Assembly (NCBI RefSeq): GCF_947498095.1
Contig: NZ_CANMJE010000002.1
Location: 248,001-312,000, forward strand
Direction of reading: 5' to 3'
Source: an uncultured Shimia sp.
GTDB lineage: Bacteria > Pseudomonadota > Alphaproteobacteria > Rhodobacterales > Rhodobacteraceae
Length of the DNA stretch: 64,000 bases
The notes under the pieces were generated by a model. That model ran no database searches, was not told where the DNA came from, and saw only the letters and a program-made list of their open reading frames with translations. Numbering within the stretch: the first letter of the stretch is position 1; every line of letters begins with the position of its first letter. Made by a program: the position numbers and the translations under genes. This document shows positions 37,412 through 45,763 of the stretch, piece after piece.

Positions 37412-39075
37412 GCAGTGATCGTCTGATCTATCTTCCCCTTGGTGGGGCCGGTGAAATTGGCATGAATGCCTATGTTTATGGCTATGGCCCCGAGGATCAG
37501 GAGCGTCTGATTCTTGTCGATCTGGGCGTGACATTCTCGGATATGGACACCAGCCCCGGCGTCGATCTGATTTTTCCTGACATCACCTGGCTGGCTGAAA
37601 ACAAGCACCGGCTGGAAGCTGTGTTCATCACGCATGGTCATGAGGACCACGTGGGCGCGGTCGGCCACTATTGGGATCGTCTGGGTGTACCGGTCTATGC
37701 GCGTGCCTTTACCGCAAACCTGGCCCGCCATAAGATGGCGGATCGTGGTCAGCCCGAAGAGGGTATTCAGACGGTGAGCGCATGGCCCGAAGTGACCAAG
37801 GCCGGACCGTTCTCCGTCGGGTTCCTGCCGGTCAGCCACTCGATCCCTGAAAGCGCTGCCCTTGTGATTGATACGCCTGCCGGGCGGGTGATCCACTCTG
37901 GCGACTTTAAACTGGATGAAACACCGGTTGTGGGGGAACCTTTTGATCCGGAGCTTTGGGCCAGCGTGTCCAAGGGCGGCGTCAAAGCGTTGATCTGCGA
38001 TTCCACCAACGTGTTTTCACCCCATGCCGGGCGGTCTGAATCCAGTGTCGGCCCAGAGATTGAGAAACTTGTATCAGACGCGCCGAACATGGTGGTCGCC
38101 ACAACTTTTGCGTCCAACGTAGCGCGGGTGAAAACCCTTGCCGAGGCCGGGGAGCGGGCCGGGAGATCAATCTGCCTGATGGGACGTGCCATGCGCCGGA
38201 TGATCGAAGCCTCGATCCAGACTGGCGTGCTGACAAGCTTTCCCAAGGTGGTCAGCCCGGAAGATGCCCGTGCCATTCCGCGTGAAAACCTGATGCTACT
38301 GGTGACCGGCTCGCAGGGCGAGCGCCGGGCCGCCAGTGCTCAACTGGCGCGCGGTAAGTATAATGGGATCGAGTTGAAAGAGGGCGACCTGTTTCTGTTT
38401 TCATCAAAGACCATTCCGGGCAACGAGCGGGGCGTGATCCGCATCGTCAATCAGTTCTCGGAAATGGGTGTGGATGTCGTGGATGACAACTCGGGCGCCT
38501 ACCACGTGTCAGGCCACGCCAATCGCCCGGATCTTGAACGTCTGCAGGACATCGTTCAGCCCCAAATGGTCATTCCCAACCACGGCGAACATCGCCATTT
38601 GCGGGAACACGCCAAACTTAGCCTTGCGCGTGGACGTGGGTCTTTGGTGGCGGTGAACGGCACCATGGTTGACCTGACCGGGGATGCCCCGATGGTGTGC
38701 GGTTTTGTAGAAACCGGACGCACCTATCTGGATGGATCGGTACACATCGGTGCGATGGACGGGGTTGTACGCGACCGTATTCGCATGGCGTTAAATGGCC
38801 ATGTCGTGGTCACCGTGATCCTTGATGATGACGACGAACCGCTGGGCGAAGCCTGGTGCGAGATCAAAGGGCTGTCTGAGCAAGGTCGCAGCAATGCCCC
38901 TGTGATTGATGTTCTGGAAGCAGACCTCTCGCAGTTTCTGGGGCGCGCATCGGAAAAGACGTTGGGTGACGACGACAAGTTGGAAATGGAACTCCGTCGC
39001 ATTGCACGCAACACCTGTTTGGATGAAATCGGGCGCAAGCCCGAGGTGACCGTGATTGTGAGTAGACTAAGCTAA
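37408..39075 (+). CDS. rnj: ribonuclease J
   Basis: RNase J is a metallo-beta-lactamase/beta-CASP ribonuclease with 5'-3' exo- and endonuclease activity used in mRNA and rRNA processing. The 555-residue protein has the zinc motif THGHEDHVGA (H76, H78, D80, H81), GDFKLDETPV, the beta-CASP motif VTGSQGERRAASAQLARGKY and the distal NHGEHRHLREHAKLA-like segment PNHGEHRHLREH. The start is TTG 37408, coupled to the coaX stop, with AAGGAA nine bases before it. The C-terminal domain is shorter than in B. subtilis RNase J1 but normal for alphaproteobacteria. Confidence 0.93.
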   Translation: MSSDRLIYLPLGGAGEIGMNAYVYGYGPEDQERLILVDLGVTFSDMDTSPGVDLIFPDITWLAENKHRLEAVFITHGHEDHVGAVGHYWDRLGVPVYARAFTANLARHKMADRGQPEEGIQTVSAWPEVTKAGPFSVGFLPVSHSIPESAALVIDTPAGRVIHSGDFKLDETPVVGEPFDPELWASVSKGGVKALICDSTNVFSPHAGRSESSVGPEIEKLVSDAPNMVVATTFASNVARVKTLAEAGERAGRSICLMGRAMRRMIEASIQTGVLTSFPKVVSPEDARAIPRENLMLLVTGSQGERRAASAQLARGKYNGIELKEGDLFLFSSKTIPGNERGVIRIVNQFSEMGVDVVDDNSGAYHVSGHANRPDLERLQDIVQPQMVIPNHGEHRHLREHAKLSLARGRGSLVAVNGTMVDLTGDAPMVCGFVETGRTYLDGSVHIGAMDGVVRDRIRMALNGHVVVTVILDDDDEPLGEAWCEIKGLSEQGRSNAPVIDVLEADLSQFLGRASEKTLGDDDKLEMELRRIARNTCLDEIGRKPEVTVIVSRLS

Positions 39076-39163
39076 GGCCTGTTTGCGACGCGCAAGTTGA
39101 CGAAAACACGATAGAAACGCGATCTGAAACGCGCGTGGATGAGGCATGACGAGGGAGGAAGTC

Positions 39164-40006
39164 ATGTCTCATATCGCCAACGATCTGATTGATCTTGATC
39201 GCTATCCAATCCACCTTGATGGCCCGGCCCGTGATGCCCTGTTGACGCAGGTTCAGGCGGACCTGGCCCGGGATGGCTGTGCTGTCCTCAAAGGGTTTCT
39301 GCGTCCTGAGGCGATTGCCCGCTTAACGGACGAGGCCGACGCCGTGGCCGATCGTGGCCATCGCAGTTTCAGCAAAACCAACCCTTACTTTACCTCGGAT
39401 GACCCGACTTTGCCCGGGGACGATCCGCGGCGGCAGTTTTATGACCGCTCAAATACTTTTATTGCAGCCGATTGTTTTGAACGCGACGGTCCATTGCGCC
39501 GTATCCATGACAGTGCAGGGTTCGATGAATTCATTCGCGCGTGCCTGCAAGAAGACCAGTTCTATCGCTATGCCGACCCATTGGCGGATGTGATTGTTAA
39601 CATGGCCGAAGAGGGCAACGGCTTTCCCTGGCATTTTGACACCAACAATTACACCGTCACGCTGGCCATTCAAAATGCGGAAGAGGGTGGGGCGTTTGAA
39701 TATGCAGCAGGCATCCGCAAAGACGATGAGAATTTCGCCGAGGTTCGCAAAGTTCTGGATGGTACGTCAGACAAGGTGACGGTGCTGCATCTGGAACCCG
39801 GTGATCTGCAATTGTTCCGTGGTCGCTATTCGCTGCACCGTGTTGCGCCGCTGATGGGGCCAAAACGGCGCTATGTGGCGATTTTTTCTTATGTGGAAGA
39901 GCCCGACATGGTCGGTGCCCCTGAACGCACCAAGCAGCTATATGGGCGTGTTTTACCGGTGCATCTGGAACGCGCCGGGTTACGTTCAGATGCCCTCATT
40001 GATTGA
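39164..40006 (+). CDS. 2-oxoglutarate/Fe(II)-dependent oxygenase of HalD/BesD-like type
   Basis: A 280-residue double-stranded beta-helix oxygenase. The iron facial triad is visible: His157 and Asp159 in PWHFDTNNYTVTLAI, and His225 in RYSLHRVAPL, followed by Arg235/236 that would bind 2-oxoglutarate. The blocks EEGGAFEYAAGIR and LEPGDLQLFRGR resemble the family that includes the amino-acid radical halogenases BesD/HalD. Those halogenases have Gly in place of the metal-binding Asp; the Asp here predicts hydroxylation rather than halogenation. ATG 39164 with GGGAGG five bases before is preferred over ATG 39146. It overlaps the convergent HD gene by 21 bases. Substrate unknown, perhaps a free amino acid. 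Confidence 0.82.
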   Translation: MSHIANDLIDLDRYPIHLDGPARDALLTQVQADLARDGCAVLKGFLRPEAIARLTDEADAVADRGHRSFSKTNPYFTSDDPTLPGDDPRRQFYDRSNTFIAADCFERDGPLRRIHDSAGFDEFIRACLQEDQFYRYADPLADVIVNMAEEGNGFPWHFDTNNYTVTLAIQNAEEGGAFEYAAGIRKDDENFAEVRKVLDGTSDKVTVLHLEPGDLQLFRGRYSLHRVAPLMGPKRRYVAIFSYVEEPDMVGAPERTKQLYGRVLPVHLERAGLRSDALID

Positions 40007-40567
40007 TGCCACTTTGGCTTCCATCTGACTGACGACGTCATCCAGCTGACGACCCAATCGGGTCGGAGCGTGATCCAAAAGCGTGTCGGCAAGGCTTCGA
40101 TAATACCACAAGGTGCCCTCTTGCCCGGTGGTGAAGCGGTCAAAGACGCTCAGGCCCTCATGTTTGAGATCGACCAGAACGGTGGACGCATTGTGGATCT
40201 TGTCGCAGGTGGTCACCATCACAGCGCCCTGGGATTTGCTGGGGATAGAGGCCAGATAGGCCCGTTTGCGCGGCCACCAGGGTTCATCTTTGCCCGTGAC
40301 TTGATCGCTGCATTCCAGAACGATATCAGCAACATATCCCCCGAATTTCTTGCGAATGATCGCCTCAGTATCCATTCCTCCCTGATCTTCGACCGCGTCG
40401 TGCAACAAGGCGGCGATGGCAAGATCTTCGTCGCCTCCGTTTTCCATGACGAGGCCAGAGACTGCCAAGAGATGTGAGATGTACGGTGTGTTTCGACTCT
40501 TGCGGAGCTGCGTTCGGTGTAAGTCACACGCAAAGACAAGAGCATCGTTAAAACGATGTGTCAGCAT
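39986..40567 (-). CDS. HD-domain hydrolase (SpoT/MESH1-like)
   Basis: A 193-residue HD-superfamily phosphohydrolase. The metal ligands are seen as His32 (YISHLLAV), His56-Asp57 (ALLHDAVED) and a later Asp in VTTCDKIHNAS. The layout resembles the stand-alone (p)ppGpp hydrolase MESH1 and the SpoT hydrolase domain, where the T-P-Y-I-x-H, L-L-H-D-A-V-E-D and K-x-D/C-D-K motifs occur in this order. No synthetase domain is present. ATG 40567 is chosen over an upstream in-frame start that would add 43 unlike residues. The 3' end overlaps the oxygenase gene by 21 bases. A ppGpp or related nucleotide substrate is inference. Confidence 0.83.
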   Translation of the reverse strand: MLTHRFNDALVFACDLHRTQLRKSRNTPYISHLLAVSGLVMENGGDEDLAIAALLHDAVEDQGGMDTEAIIRKKFGGYVADIVLECSDQVTGKDEPWWPRKRAYLASIPSKSQGAVMVTTCDKIHNASTVLVDLKHEGLSVFDRFTTGQEGTLWYYRSLADTLLDHAPTRLGRQLDDVVSQMEAKVASINEGI

Positions 40568-40702
40568 AGTTTTCCAATCATGTTTTCTGGAGTGCTGCAG
40601 GCCGAAAAGACCAATGCCTGCATCTGCTATCTTAGAGCAGTGGCGGCCGAAACTCAATTTCGGACGCAAGGGACGGGCCCGCAGGCCCGACCTCATAGTT
40701 TC

Positions 40703-42127
40703 TTAACCGGTGCGACGCTCGTCAAAGCTGAGCGCGATAAAGCTGGGCATATGATCGCCCATGCCGACAACCTTGTTGTTGTCGCCGCGTCCGCGATCGG
40801 AACGTCCCCGGCCACGACCACCGCCTGATTTTGGCTGCTTGGTCTCTTCGCGCCGCGGTTTAGCTTCGGTCTTGGCTTCAACGGGCTGCTCCACGACCTC
40901 TTCTTTGGCTTTGCGCGGCTTGGCCTTGGCGGGTGCCTTCTCCGGCTTTTCTTCGTCCGATTTGCGGGGCTCCGAAGGTTTCACCGGATTCTCGACCCGT
41001 GGAATTTCCTTTTGGATCAGCTTTTCAACCGCATCAAAGTTCTTTTCGTCACGCGGCGTGCAGATGGTAAAGGCTTTGCCGTCACGACCTGCGCGGCCGG
41101 TGCGGCCAATGCGGTGGACATAGTCTTCGGCATGGCCAGGTACGTCAAAGTTGAACACATGGCTGACGCTTGGAACATCCAGACCGCGCGCGGCAACGTC
41201 TGAGGCAACCAAAATGCGCAATTCGCCGTTGCGGAATGAATCCAGCGTCTTAGTGCGCTGGGATTGGTCCAGATCACCGTGGATTGGGGCCGCATCATAC
41301 CCGTATTTCTTCAACGATTTCGCGGTGATATCCACGTCCGTCTTGCGGTTACAGAAGATGATCGCGTTGGTGCAGGCATCGCCTTCGTTTTCGATCAACG
41401 CCCGCAGTGCTTTGCGCTTTTCGCTGCCTTCGCGGTCGCGACGGCTGGCTTTGAACATCAGAACCTGCTGTTCGATGGTCTCGGACGCGGTCGCTTGGCG
41501 GGCCACTTCGATGCGGGCCGGAGCCGACAGGAAAGTGTTGGTAATGCGCTCGATCTCAGGCGCCATCGTTGCTGAGAAGAACAGCGTCTGGCGCGTAAAG
41601 GGTGTGAGCGAGAAGATCCGTTCGATGTCGGGGATAAAGCCCATATCGAGCATCCGGTCAGCTTCGTCCACCACCATGATCTGAACGCCGGTCAGCAACA
41701 GCTTGCCGCGCTCAAAATGGTCCAGCAAACGGCCCGGTGTAGCGATCAGAACGTCAACGCCCCGGTCGATCAGCAGATCCTGCTCCTTAAAGCTGACGCC
41801 ACCGATCAACAGCGCCTTGGTCAGCTTGAGGTGTTTGGAATAGGTGTCAAAGTTCTCAGCCACTTGCGCCGCGAGTTCGCGGGTGGGGCAGAGTACAAGG
41901 CTGCGCGGCATGCGGGCGCGGGCGCGGCCACGCGCCAGAAGCGACAGCATCGGCAGGGTGAAACTGGCGGTTTTGCCTGTCCCGGTCTGGGCGATACCCA
42001 AAACGTCTTTGCCTTCAAGTGCCGGGGGAATCGCCCCAGCCTGAATTGGGGTCGGAGATTCATAACCCGCTTCGGTGACGGCTTTCATCACCTTTGGGTT
42101 AAGGTTCAAATCGGAAAATTTTGTCAT
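40703..42127 (-). CDS. DEAD-box RNA helicase (RhlE/CsdA-like)
   Basis: A 474-residue ATP-dependent RNA helicase. It has the Q motif (FSDLNLNPKVMKAVTEAGYESPTPIQ), Walker A AQTGTGKTA, PTRELAAQ, TPGRLLDH, DEAD in VVDEADRMLD, SAT and the C-terminal helicase motifs IIFCNRK, DVAARGLDVP and HRIGRTGRAG. After about residue 385 comes a Lys/Glu/Pro-rich tail ending in Gly/Arg repeats (GGGRGRGRSDRGRG), as in RNA-annealing helicases. ATG 42127 is used although the frame is open to 42253, because it begins the Q motif region normally. A hairpin directly abuts this start codon. Confidence 0.93.
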   Translation of the reverse strand: MTKFSDLNLNPKVMKAVTEAGYESPTPIQAGAIPPALEGKDVLGIAQTGTGKTASFTLPMLSLLARGRARARMPRSLVLCPTRELAAQVAENFDTYSKHLKLTKALLIGGVSFKEQDLLIDRGVDVLIATPGRLLDHFERGKLLLTGVQIMVVDEADRMLDMGFIPDIERIFSLTPFTRQTLFFSATMAPEIERITNTFLSAPARIEVARQATASETIEQQVLMFKASRRDREGSEKRKALRALIENEGDACTNAIIFCNRKTDVDITAKSLKKYGYDAAPIHGDLDQSQRTKTLDSFRNGELRILVASDVAARGLDVPSVSHVFNFDVPGHAEDYVHRIGRTGRAGRDGKAFTICTPRDEKNFDAVEKLIQKEIPRVENPVKPSEPRKSDEEKPEKAPAKAKPRKAKEEVVEQPVEAKTEAKPRREETKQPKSGGGRGRGRSDRGRGDNNKVVGMGDHMPSFIALSFDERRTG

Positions 42128-42150
42128 GTGTATCCGTGGTTTACGGACAC
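42128..42150 (-). promoter_or_regulatory. hairpin abutting the DEAD-box helicase start codon
   Basis: On the minus strand GTGTCCGT, loop AAACC, then ACGG-AT-ACAC pairs as two four-base helices with a two-base bulge, and ATG follows immediately. The only purine-rich ribosome site (ACGGA) is inside the stem. Structures of this kind can make translation depend on temperature or on the helicase itself. Confidence 0.35.
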
Positions 42151-42337
42151 GTCCGGCCCGTAGCGTATGGTGGGGTCGGGCCCGTTCGGCCCCGCGGTTT
42201 GCCGCAGTTGCGACCCACGGGCGGTGTGTAACGAAAAACCCCATGGGGGTCAATCAAAGCCCGGATTTCATGGGGGATTGTCCCTTTTCCGGCAACACTT
42301 GGCCGGTTTGGGAGAGATTTACGCGCGAATTTGCCCG

Positions 42338-43297
42338 TTACTTGCGCCAATCAGGGAAAATGCGTTTGCGCTTGGCATCAAGATCAAGATGGAGAACCCG
42401 CAGCAAATCATGTTGCCGCAAGCTTTCGAGCAACTCGGGACGCGCCAGGCAGACTTCGTCAAAGAAGCGCCGAAGGGCGGCCTCGCCACCATCCTCGATC
42501 AGGAACGAAAACAAGTCGTGCATCGAGAGGCCACCCGACCCGGCGTCGCGCGTGGGGTTCAGGTCACTGCGGTAAGAGCCCTTGTCCAGACGATAATCAA
42601 AGACTTTTTGCCAGCTGGCCCAATCCGTGATGTGCATGTGGCAGAGGTCGATACCGTGAAGCGCCACTTGTGGTGCGATTTCTTCGCCGTCGATGGTGCC
42701 GCGGTGGATACGGAACATCAGCGGACTTAAACCCGTGCGGACAAAGATTTTCCCGATGAAATGGCTGACAAAACCGCCTCGCATGTACTTGCCGAAACTC
42801 GGGTAGAGCTCTTGCTCTAATCTGCGCCGATCGACATCATTGCTCATCCAGCCTTTGCAATAGGTCGCGCTCGGGTCCAGACCATCTTGGCCGTCCGTGG
42901 CTAGCGCCTCTGCGGGATGCACACGGGCGCAGACCACGTCCGGGGCCAGATCCTCAAGCATTTCGTGCACAGGGCGATTGGGGCAGAGAAACTCATCCAC
43001 GTCGATGTGTAGCAACCAGTCAAGGTCAGTCACAGTGGCATAGGTATGGGTGGCATTGACCGTCTGGCGGACCTGATGTTTCGCGGGCTTTTGGCGACCG
43101 CGGGCGGCCCAATAGTCGCCGTCTGTGCGTGTGACCGTAACTTGGGGGTGGGCCGCAAGTGCGGCCTCAGCGCGGGGATTGTGGTTGTCGAGATAGATGA
43201 ACAGGTGATCCGCGCCCAGATCCAGATGGTAGGCCACGAAACTCAGCACCTCGCGGGCAGGGGCCTTGATCGTCGCAACGATCCCCCAGCGGGTCAT
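42338..43297 (-). CDS. glycosyltransferase family 2 protein
   Basis: A 319-residue protein resembling the GT2-like family Glyco_tranf_2_4. The N-terminus RWGIVATIKAPAREVLSFVAYHLDLGADHLFIYLDNHN is the sugar-nucleotide fold, and WLLHIDVDEFLCPNRP contains the metal-binding D-x-D. There are no transmembrane segments. The acceptor and sugar are unknown; no capsule or LPS cluster is nearby. The ATG overlaps the stop of the upstream unknown gene by four bases, so the two are translated together. The frame is open further upstream, but the start at 43297 gives the typical N-terminus. Confidence 0.83.
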   Translation of the reverse strand: MTRWGIVATIKAPAREVLSFVAYHLDLGADHLFIYLDNHNPRAEAALAAHPQVTVTRTDGDYWAARGRQKPAKHQVRQTVNATHTYATVTDLDWLLHIDVDEFLCPNRPVHEMLEDLAPDVVCARVHPAEALATDGQDGLDPSATYCKGWMSNDVDRRRLEQELYPSFGKYMRGGFVSHFIGKIFVRTGLSPLMFRIHRGTIDGEEIAPQVALHGIDLCHMHITDWASWQKVFDYRLDKGSYRSDLNPTRDAGSGGLSMHDLFSFLIEDGGEAALRRFFDEVCLARPELLESLRQHDLLRVLHLDLDAKRKRIFPDWRK

Positions 43298-44055
43298 GCC
43301 AGGCCTTTCAGCTTCATGCGCGCCTTGCGCATGTGTTTGATCCGTCGAAACACTGTGCCGGGATCGGCGTTCAGCTCTTCCATCAGGTGGTTGGCAAGCG
43401 GTGCGATGCCCATGTCCGTCAGGGCCAGCTCCCACACAGGTGCGATGATATTGACGTCCAACCCGCCCTTGTTCAGGGCAAACTTGTCCATCTGCATCGG
43501 CAGATTAGCCCGGATACGGTTGGCAAGCTCAAAAGGAACTTTGGGATCCAAGCCACTGTAAAGGCGCTCAAATTCATAAAGCTTCATCATGCCGAACAGC
43601 ATGCGCAATGCCTGACCAACCTGTCGCTGAACGTCGGTTGCGCCGTGGTCTGCAAAGGTCATGATCGAGGACACTTTCCAGCGCATATCAAGCGCGTCAA
43701 TCAGGTGCTCATGTTGCTCTTGCCACAGGCGCAGAAACAGCGGTGCCGCCTGAGTGGGGCCGTCTTTCTTGCGCAGGTTGGCGATCAGCATGGCGTTGAG
43801 ATAGGCCAGTTCCGTGTTGCCAACGAATTCTTCGGCAATGGCACGACGTTTGGTGGCCCAGCTTGAGCCTTTCATCGGCTCGCCTTCCTTCCAGGCGGTC
43901 GCAGTGTCTGGCACGATACGGGCCTTGAGGGCTTCAAGATCAACGCCCAAAGGCGGCAGGTCTTCTTTGTAAAAGACAAAGGGTTTGCGGCGCACATTGT
44001 AGCGCTCGCTTAGCCCGATCAGGCCGTCGGAATAGGTCAGTGGATCGCTCGACAT
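43294..44055 (-). CDS. unknown protein paired with the glycosyltransferase
   Basis: A 253-residue soluble protein with no recognised domain. It is mostly helical and basic, with blocks ATAWKEGEPMKGSSWATKRRAIAEEFVGNTELAYLNAMLIANLRKK and LFLRLWQEQHEHLIDALDMRWKVSSIMTFADHG in the first half and RRIKHMRKARMKLKGLA at the end. There are no signal peptide or membrane segments and only sparse cysteines. ATG 44055 is chosen; an in-frame GTG lies five codons upstream. It is translationally coupled to the GT2 gene (ATGA) and lies 46 bases after prfC on the same strand. It may modify or partner the glycosyltransferase; this is position-based only. Confidence 0.65.
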   Translation of the reverse strand: MSSDPLTYSDGLIGLSERYNVRRKPFVFYKEDLPPLGVDLEALKARIVPDTATAWKEGEPMKGSSWATKRRAIAEEFVGNTELAYLNAMLIANLRKKDGPTQAAPLFLRLWQEQHEHLIDALDMRWKVSSIMTFADHGATDVQRQVGQALRMLFGMMKLYEFERLYSGLDPKVPFELANRIRANLPMQMDKFALNKGGLDVNIIAPVWELALTDMGIAPLANHLMEELNADPGTVFRRIKHMRKARMKLKGLA

Positions 44056-44101
44056 GCCGCATGATTGCACGGAGGTTTGCGCCGTGCAATCGCCCAGTGG
44101 G

Positions 44102-45709
44102 TCAGGCCATCATTTCCTTGGTGGCGGTCAGTTTGACGTCAGGATAATCGCGTTCTACCCGATCGATATCCCATTGCAGGCGGGTAAGGTACACCACGTC
44201 GCCATCATGGTCATAGCTGATGTGCTGCTTGTTCGAATCTGCAAATTTTTCAACTTCTTGTCGCTCGCCGCTCACCCAGCGCGCGCTGGTGAACTGGCTT
44301 TGTGAAAAGCTTACGGGCAGCCCGTATTCCAGCTCAATCCGGCTGGCCAGGACTTCGAACTGCAACTGTCCGACAACACCGACAATAAAACCCGAACCAA
44401 TCATCGGTTTAAAAACCTTGGCGGCACCCTCTTCTGCAAACTGCATCAACGCCTTTTCAAGGTGCTTGGCCTTGAGCGGGTCGCCTGCACGAATGCCCTG
44501 CAGTAGTTCCGGCGCAAAAGACGGGATGCCAGTCACACGGATTGCTTCGCCTTCGGTCAGCGTATCGCCGATACGCAATTGGCCGTGGTTGGGAATGCCG
44601 ATGATATCGCCAGCCCAGGCCTCTTCCGCCAGTTCGCGGTCCGAGGCGAGGAACAGGACGGGGTTCGAAATTGCCATTGGCTTCTTGGTGCGCACATGGG
44701 TCAGCTTCATGCCGCGTTTGAAGTGGCCGGACGCCATGCGCACAAAGGCAACACGGTCGCGGTGTTTCGGGTCCATGTTGGCCTGAACCTTAAACACGAA
44801 CCCGGCAACCTTGGTTTCTTCCGGCGCGATCTTGCGGGGTTCTGCCGATTGCACCTGTGGTTCGGGACCAAAATCGCCAATTCCGGTCATCAACTCTTGA
44901 ACGCCAAACGAGTTGATCGCCGAGCCGAACCAGATTGGGGTCATATGGCCCTCTAGGACCGCTTGCGGGTCAAGCTTGGGAAGCAGTTCACGCGCCATCT
45001 CAACCTCTTCAAGAAGTTGTTCTAACAGGTGTTCAGGCACATGCTTAGCCAGGTTGGGATCATCCAGCCCTTTGATTTCGACAGATTCAGCGACGACGTT
45101 CCGGTCAGACCGGTCCATTAGCTCCAACCGATCATTCAGCAGGTCATAACAGCCCATGAACTCGCGCCCCACACCGATAGGCCAGGAGGCAGGTGTCACG
45201 TCGATGGCGAGGTTTTCCTGAATCTCGTCGATAATCTCAAAAGTGTCGCGGCTTTCGCGGTCCATCTTGTTACAGAAGGTGAGGATCGGCAGGTCGCGCA
45301 GGCGGCAGACTTCAAACAGCTTTTGTGTCTGGCTTTCCACGCCTTTGGCCCCATCGATTACCATCACGGCCGCGTCCACAGCGGTCAGCGTGCGATAAGT
45401 GTCTTCGGAAAAGTCCGAGTGGCCGGGCGTGTCGACAAGATTGAACCGGTACTTGCCAAAATCGAACGACATAGCCGAGGCCGAAACCGAAATACCGCGG
45501 TCTTGTTCCATCTTCATAAAATCTGACCGCGTACGGCGTGCTTCACCTTTGGCGCGCACCTGTCCGGCCATCTGGATGGCGCCACCATACAGGAGAAACT
45601 TTTCCGTCAGGGTCGTTTTGCCCGCATCCGGATGCGAGATGATCGCAAAAGTGCGGCGGCGGGCGATCTCTGCCGGCAGGTCGGGGCGGTTCGGTTTCAC
45701 GTCTAACAT
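44102..45709 (-). CDS. prfC: peptide chain release factor 3
   Basis: RF3 is the GTPase that recycles RF1/RF2 from the ribosome after termination. The 535-residue protein has G1 SHPDAGKTTLTEKFL, G2 in the RGISVSASAMSF segment, G3 DTPGHSDFSEDTYR, G4 FCNKMDRES and the RF3-specific SDFMKMEQDRGIS and C-terminal domains with VVGQLQFEVLASRIELEYG. Length is normal (E. coli 529). The gene before it (Hint protein) ends 54 bases upstream on the same strand. Confidence 0.95.
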   Translation of the reverse strand: MLDVKPNRPDLPAEIARRRTFAIISHPDAGKTTLTEKFLLYGGAIQMAGQVRAKGEARRTRSDFMKMEQDRGISVSASAMSFDFGKYRFNLVDTPGHSDFSEDTYRTLTAVDAAVMVIDGAKGVESQTQKLFEVCRLRDLPILTFCNKMDRESRDTFEIIDEIQENLAIDVTPASWPIGVGREFMGCYDLLNDRLELMDRSDRNVVAESVEIKGLDDPNLAKHVPEHLLEQLLEEVEMARELLPKLDPQAVLEGHMTPIWFGSAINSFGVQELMTGIGDFGPEPQVQSAEPRKIAPEETKVAGFVFKVQANMDPKHRDRVAFVRMASGHFKRGMKLTHVRTKKPMAISNPVLFLASDRELAEEAWAGDIIGIPNHGQLRIGDTLTEGEAIRVTGIPSFAPELLQGIRAGDPLKAKHLEKALMQFAEEGAAKVFKPMIGSGFIVGVVGQLQFEVLASRIELEYGLPVSFSQSQFTSARWVSGERQEVEKFADSNKQHISYDHDGDVVYLTRLQWDIDRVERDYPDVKLTATKEMMA

Positions 45710-45763
45710 GTGCGCCGTATAATCGGGCGGGCGCAGGGGGGCAATACCAGTGATCGGTGTGGA

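Noticed and set aside
40647-40678. hairpins CCGAAA/TTTCGG and GGGCC/GGCCC after the DEAD-box helicase
   Set aside because: Stems are short and without a T-run on the minus strand, so a terminator is not supported.
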